Origin: an uncultured Pirellula sp.
Lineage (GTDB): Bacteria; Planctomycetota; Planctomycetia; Pirellulales; Pirellulaceae
Reading direction: 5' to 3'
Assembly: GCA_903837255.1 (NCBI GenBank)
Contig: CAILTZ010000546.1
Span: 1-7,224 of the forward strand
DNA: 7,224 bases
The notes under the pieces were generated by a model. It saw only the letters and a program-made list of their open reading frames with translations. It searched no databases and was not told the origin of the DNA. The position numbers and the translations under genes were made by a program. Positions within the stretch are counted from its first letter, which is position 1; each line of letters begins with the position of its first letter. Shown piece after piece: positions 7,078 through 7,224 of the stretch.

Positions 7078-7224
7078 GTGTTTTCACGTATTTTTAAGGC
7101 CCCCCCCAAAAAATCCCCACCCCAACCAGGTTCTCCTGATTTCTATGCGATCAATCCATTTCTTTGCCCCCAGAGTATTGCCACCCAAACTTTCGGCCAT
7201 CAGACTCGGGGCTATCAGACTCGG
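7078..7224 (+). CDS. Candidate 5' end of a divergent gene, truncated by the window edge
   Basis: The frame from GTG 7078 is open for 49 codons to the window end; the upstream in-frame stop is TAA at 7048-7050. It reads MFSRIFKAPPKKSPPQPGS, a basic and proline-rich start, then DFYAINPFLCPQ, and ends in two copies of a five-residue unit, GHQTR and GYQTR. It begins about 13 bases after the predicted transcription start and has no Shine-Dalgarno. No signal peptide or known domain can be recognised in so short a piece. An alternative start in another frame, ATG at 7145 (MRSIHFFAPRVLPPK), is also open to the edge. An early C8A6 tract could shift between the two frames. That a gene starts here is supported mainly by the promoter; which frame is used is uncertain. 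Confidence 0.45.
   Translation, partial: MFSRIFKAPPKKSPPQPGSPDFYAINPFLCPQSIATQTFGHQTRGYQTR
7100..7123. repeat. C8A6 homopolymer tract with a G-quadruplex motif on the minus strand
   Basis: Eight C (7100-7107), then AAAAAAT, then CCCC-A-CCCC (7115-7123). On the minus strand this reads GGGG, T, GGGG, a 7-base loop and G8, which can supply four G tracts with short loops. It lies about 35 bases past the predicted transcription start and inside the candidate plus-strand frame. The minus strand is the template there, so a folded quadruplex could impede transcription. Long homopolymers are also frequent sites of length error or slippage. Confidence 0.6.
7195..7224 (+). repeat. Two 15-bp tandem repeats at the window edge
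   Basis: Units 7195-7209 and 7210-7224 match at 14 of 15 positions, differing only at the fourth base (ggccat versus ggctat). The period is five codons and in phase with the frame from GTG 7078, giving GHQTR and GYQTR. The array runs into the window edge and may continue. The single difference changes His to Tyr in that frame. Confidence 0.8.

Noticed and set aside
7084..7224. Minus-strand open frame entering from the right edge and ending at TGA 7084-7086
   Set aside because: It could be the tail of a gene outside the window, but a strong plus-strand promoter sits just beyond its end and it would run through the G8 tract. The plus-strand reading is favoured, though not proven.

Overview
The window is almost entirely filled by one very large gene on the minus strand (81-6737, 2218 codons). 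It encodes a secreted or periplasmic multidomain protein that appears to belong to a family of giant, functionally uncharacterised proteins. The Gly/Met-rich spacer, the size of the secreted protein, the lack of Shine-Dalgarno sequences and the moderately GC-rich composition suggest a member of the Planctomycetota (Pirellulales-like). This is an inference from style, because there is no marker gene in the window.

Layout: 1-80 is the short downstream flank of the giant gene and shows no convincing terminator. 81-6737 (-) is the giant gene. 6738-7077 is an intergenic region between two divergent starts. It holds an imperfect 13-bp direct repeat just upstream of the giant gene, an imperfect dyad near 6932-6964, and a very good sigma-70-type promoter on the plus strand (TTGACC, 17 bp, TATACT, 7030-7058) whose -35 box and spacer lie inside an interrupted palindrome. 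7078-7224 (+) is probably the 5' end of a divergently transcribed gene cut by the window edge. It has a GTG start, an early C8A6 tract, and two copies of a 15-bp, five-codon repeat at the very edge.

The giant protein reads, in order, as a signal peptide, a helical TPR-like N-terminal part, a series of beta-rich macroglobulin-like (MG) segments, an Ala/Pro linker, a helical region where an alpha-2-macroglobulin would carry its thioester domain but with no CxEQ motif, a Gly/Met linker, another helical plus beta part, TPR-like helices and a C-terminal beta domain. The architecture suggests an envelope protein that binds other proteins or scaffolds them, not a recognisable enzyme. No mobile element, CRISPR array, tRNA or rRNA was seen. 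The most unusual points are the thioester-less macroglobulin-like giant and the compact divergent control region with its truncated, repeat-bearing neighbour.
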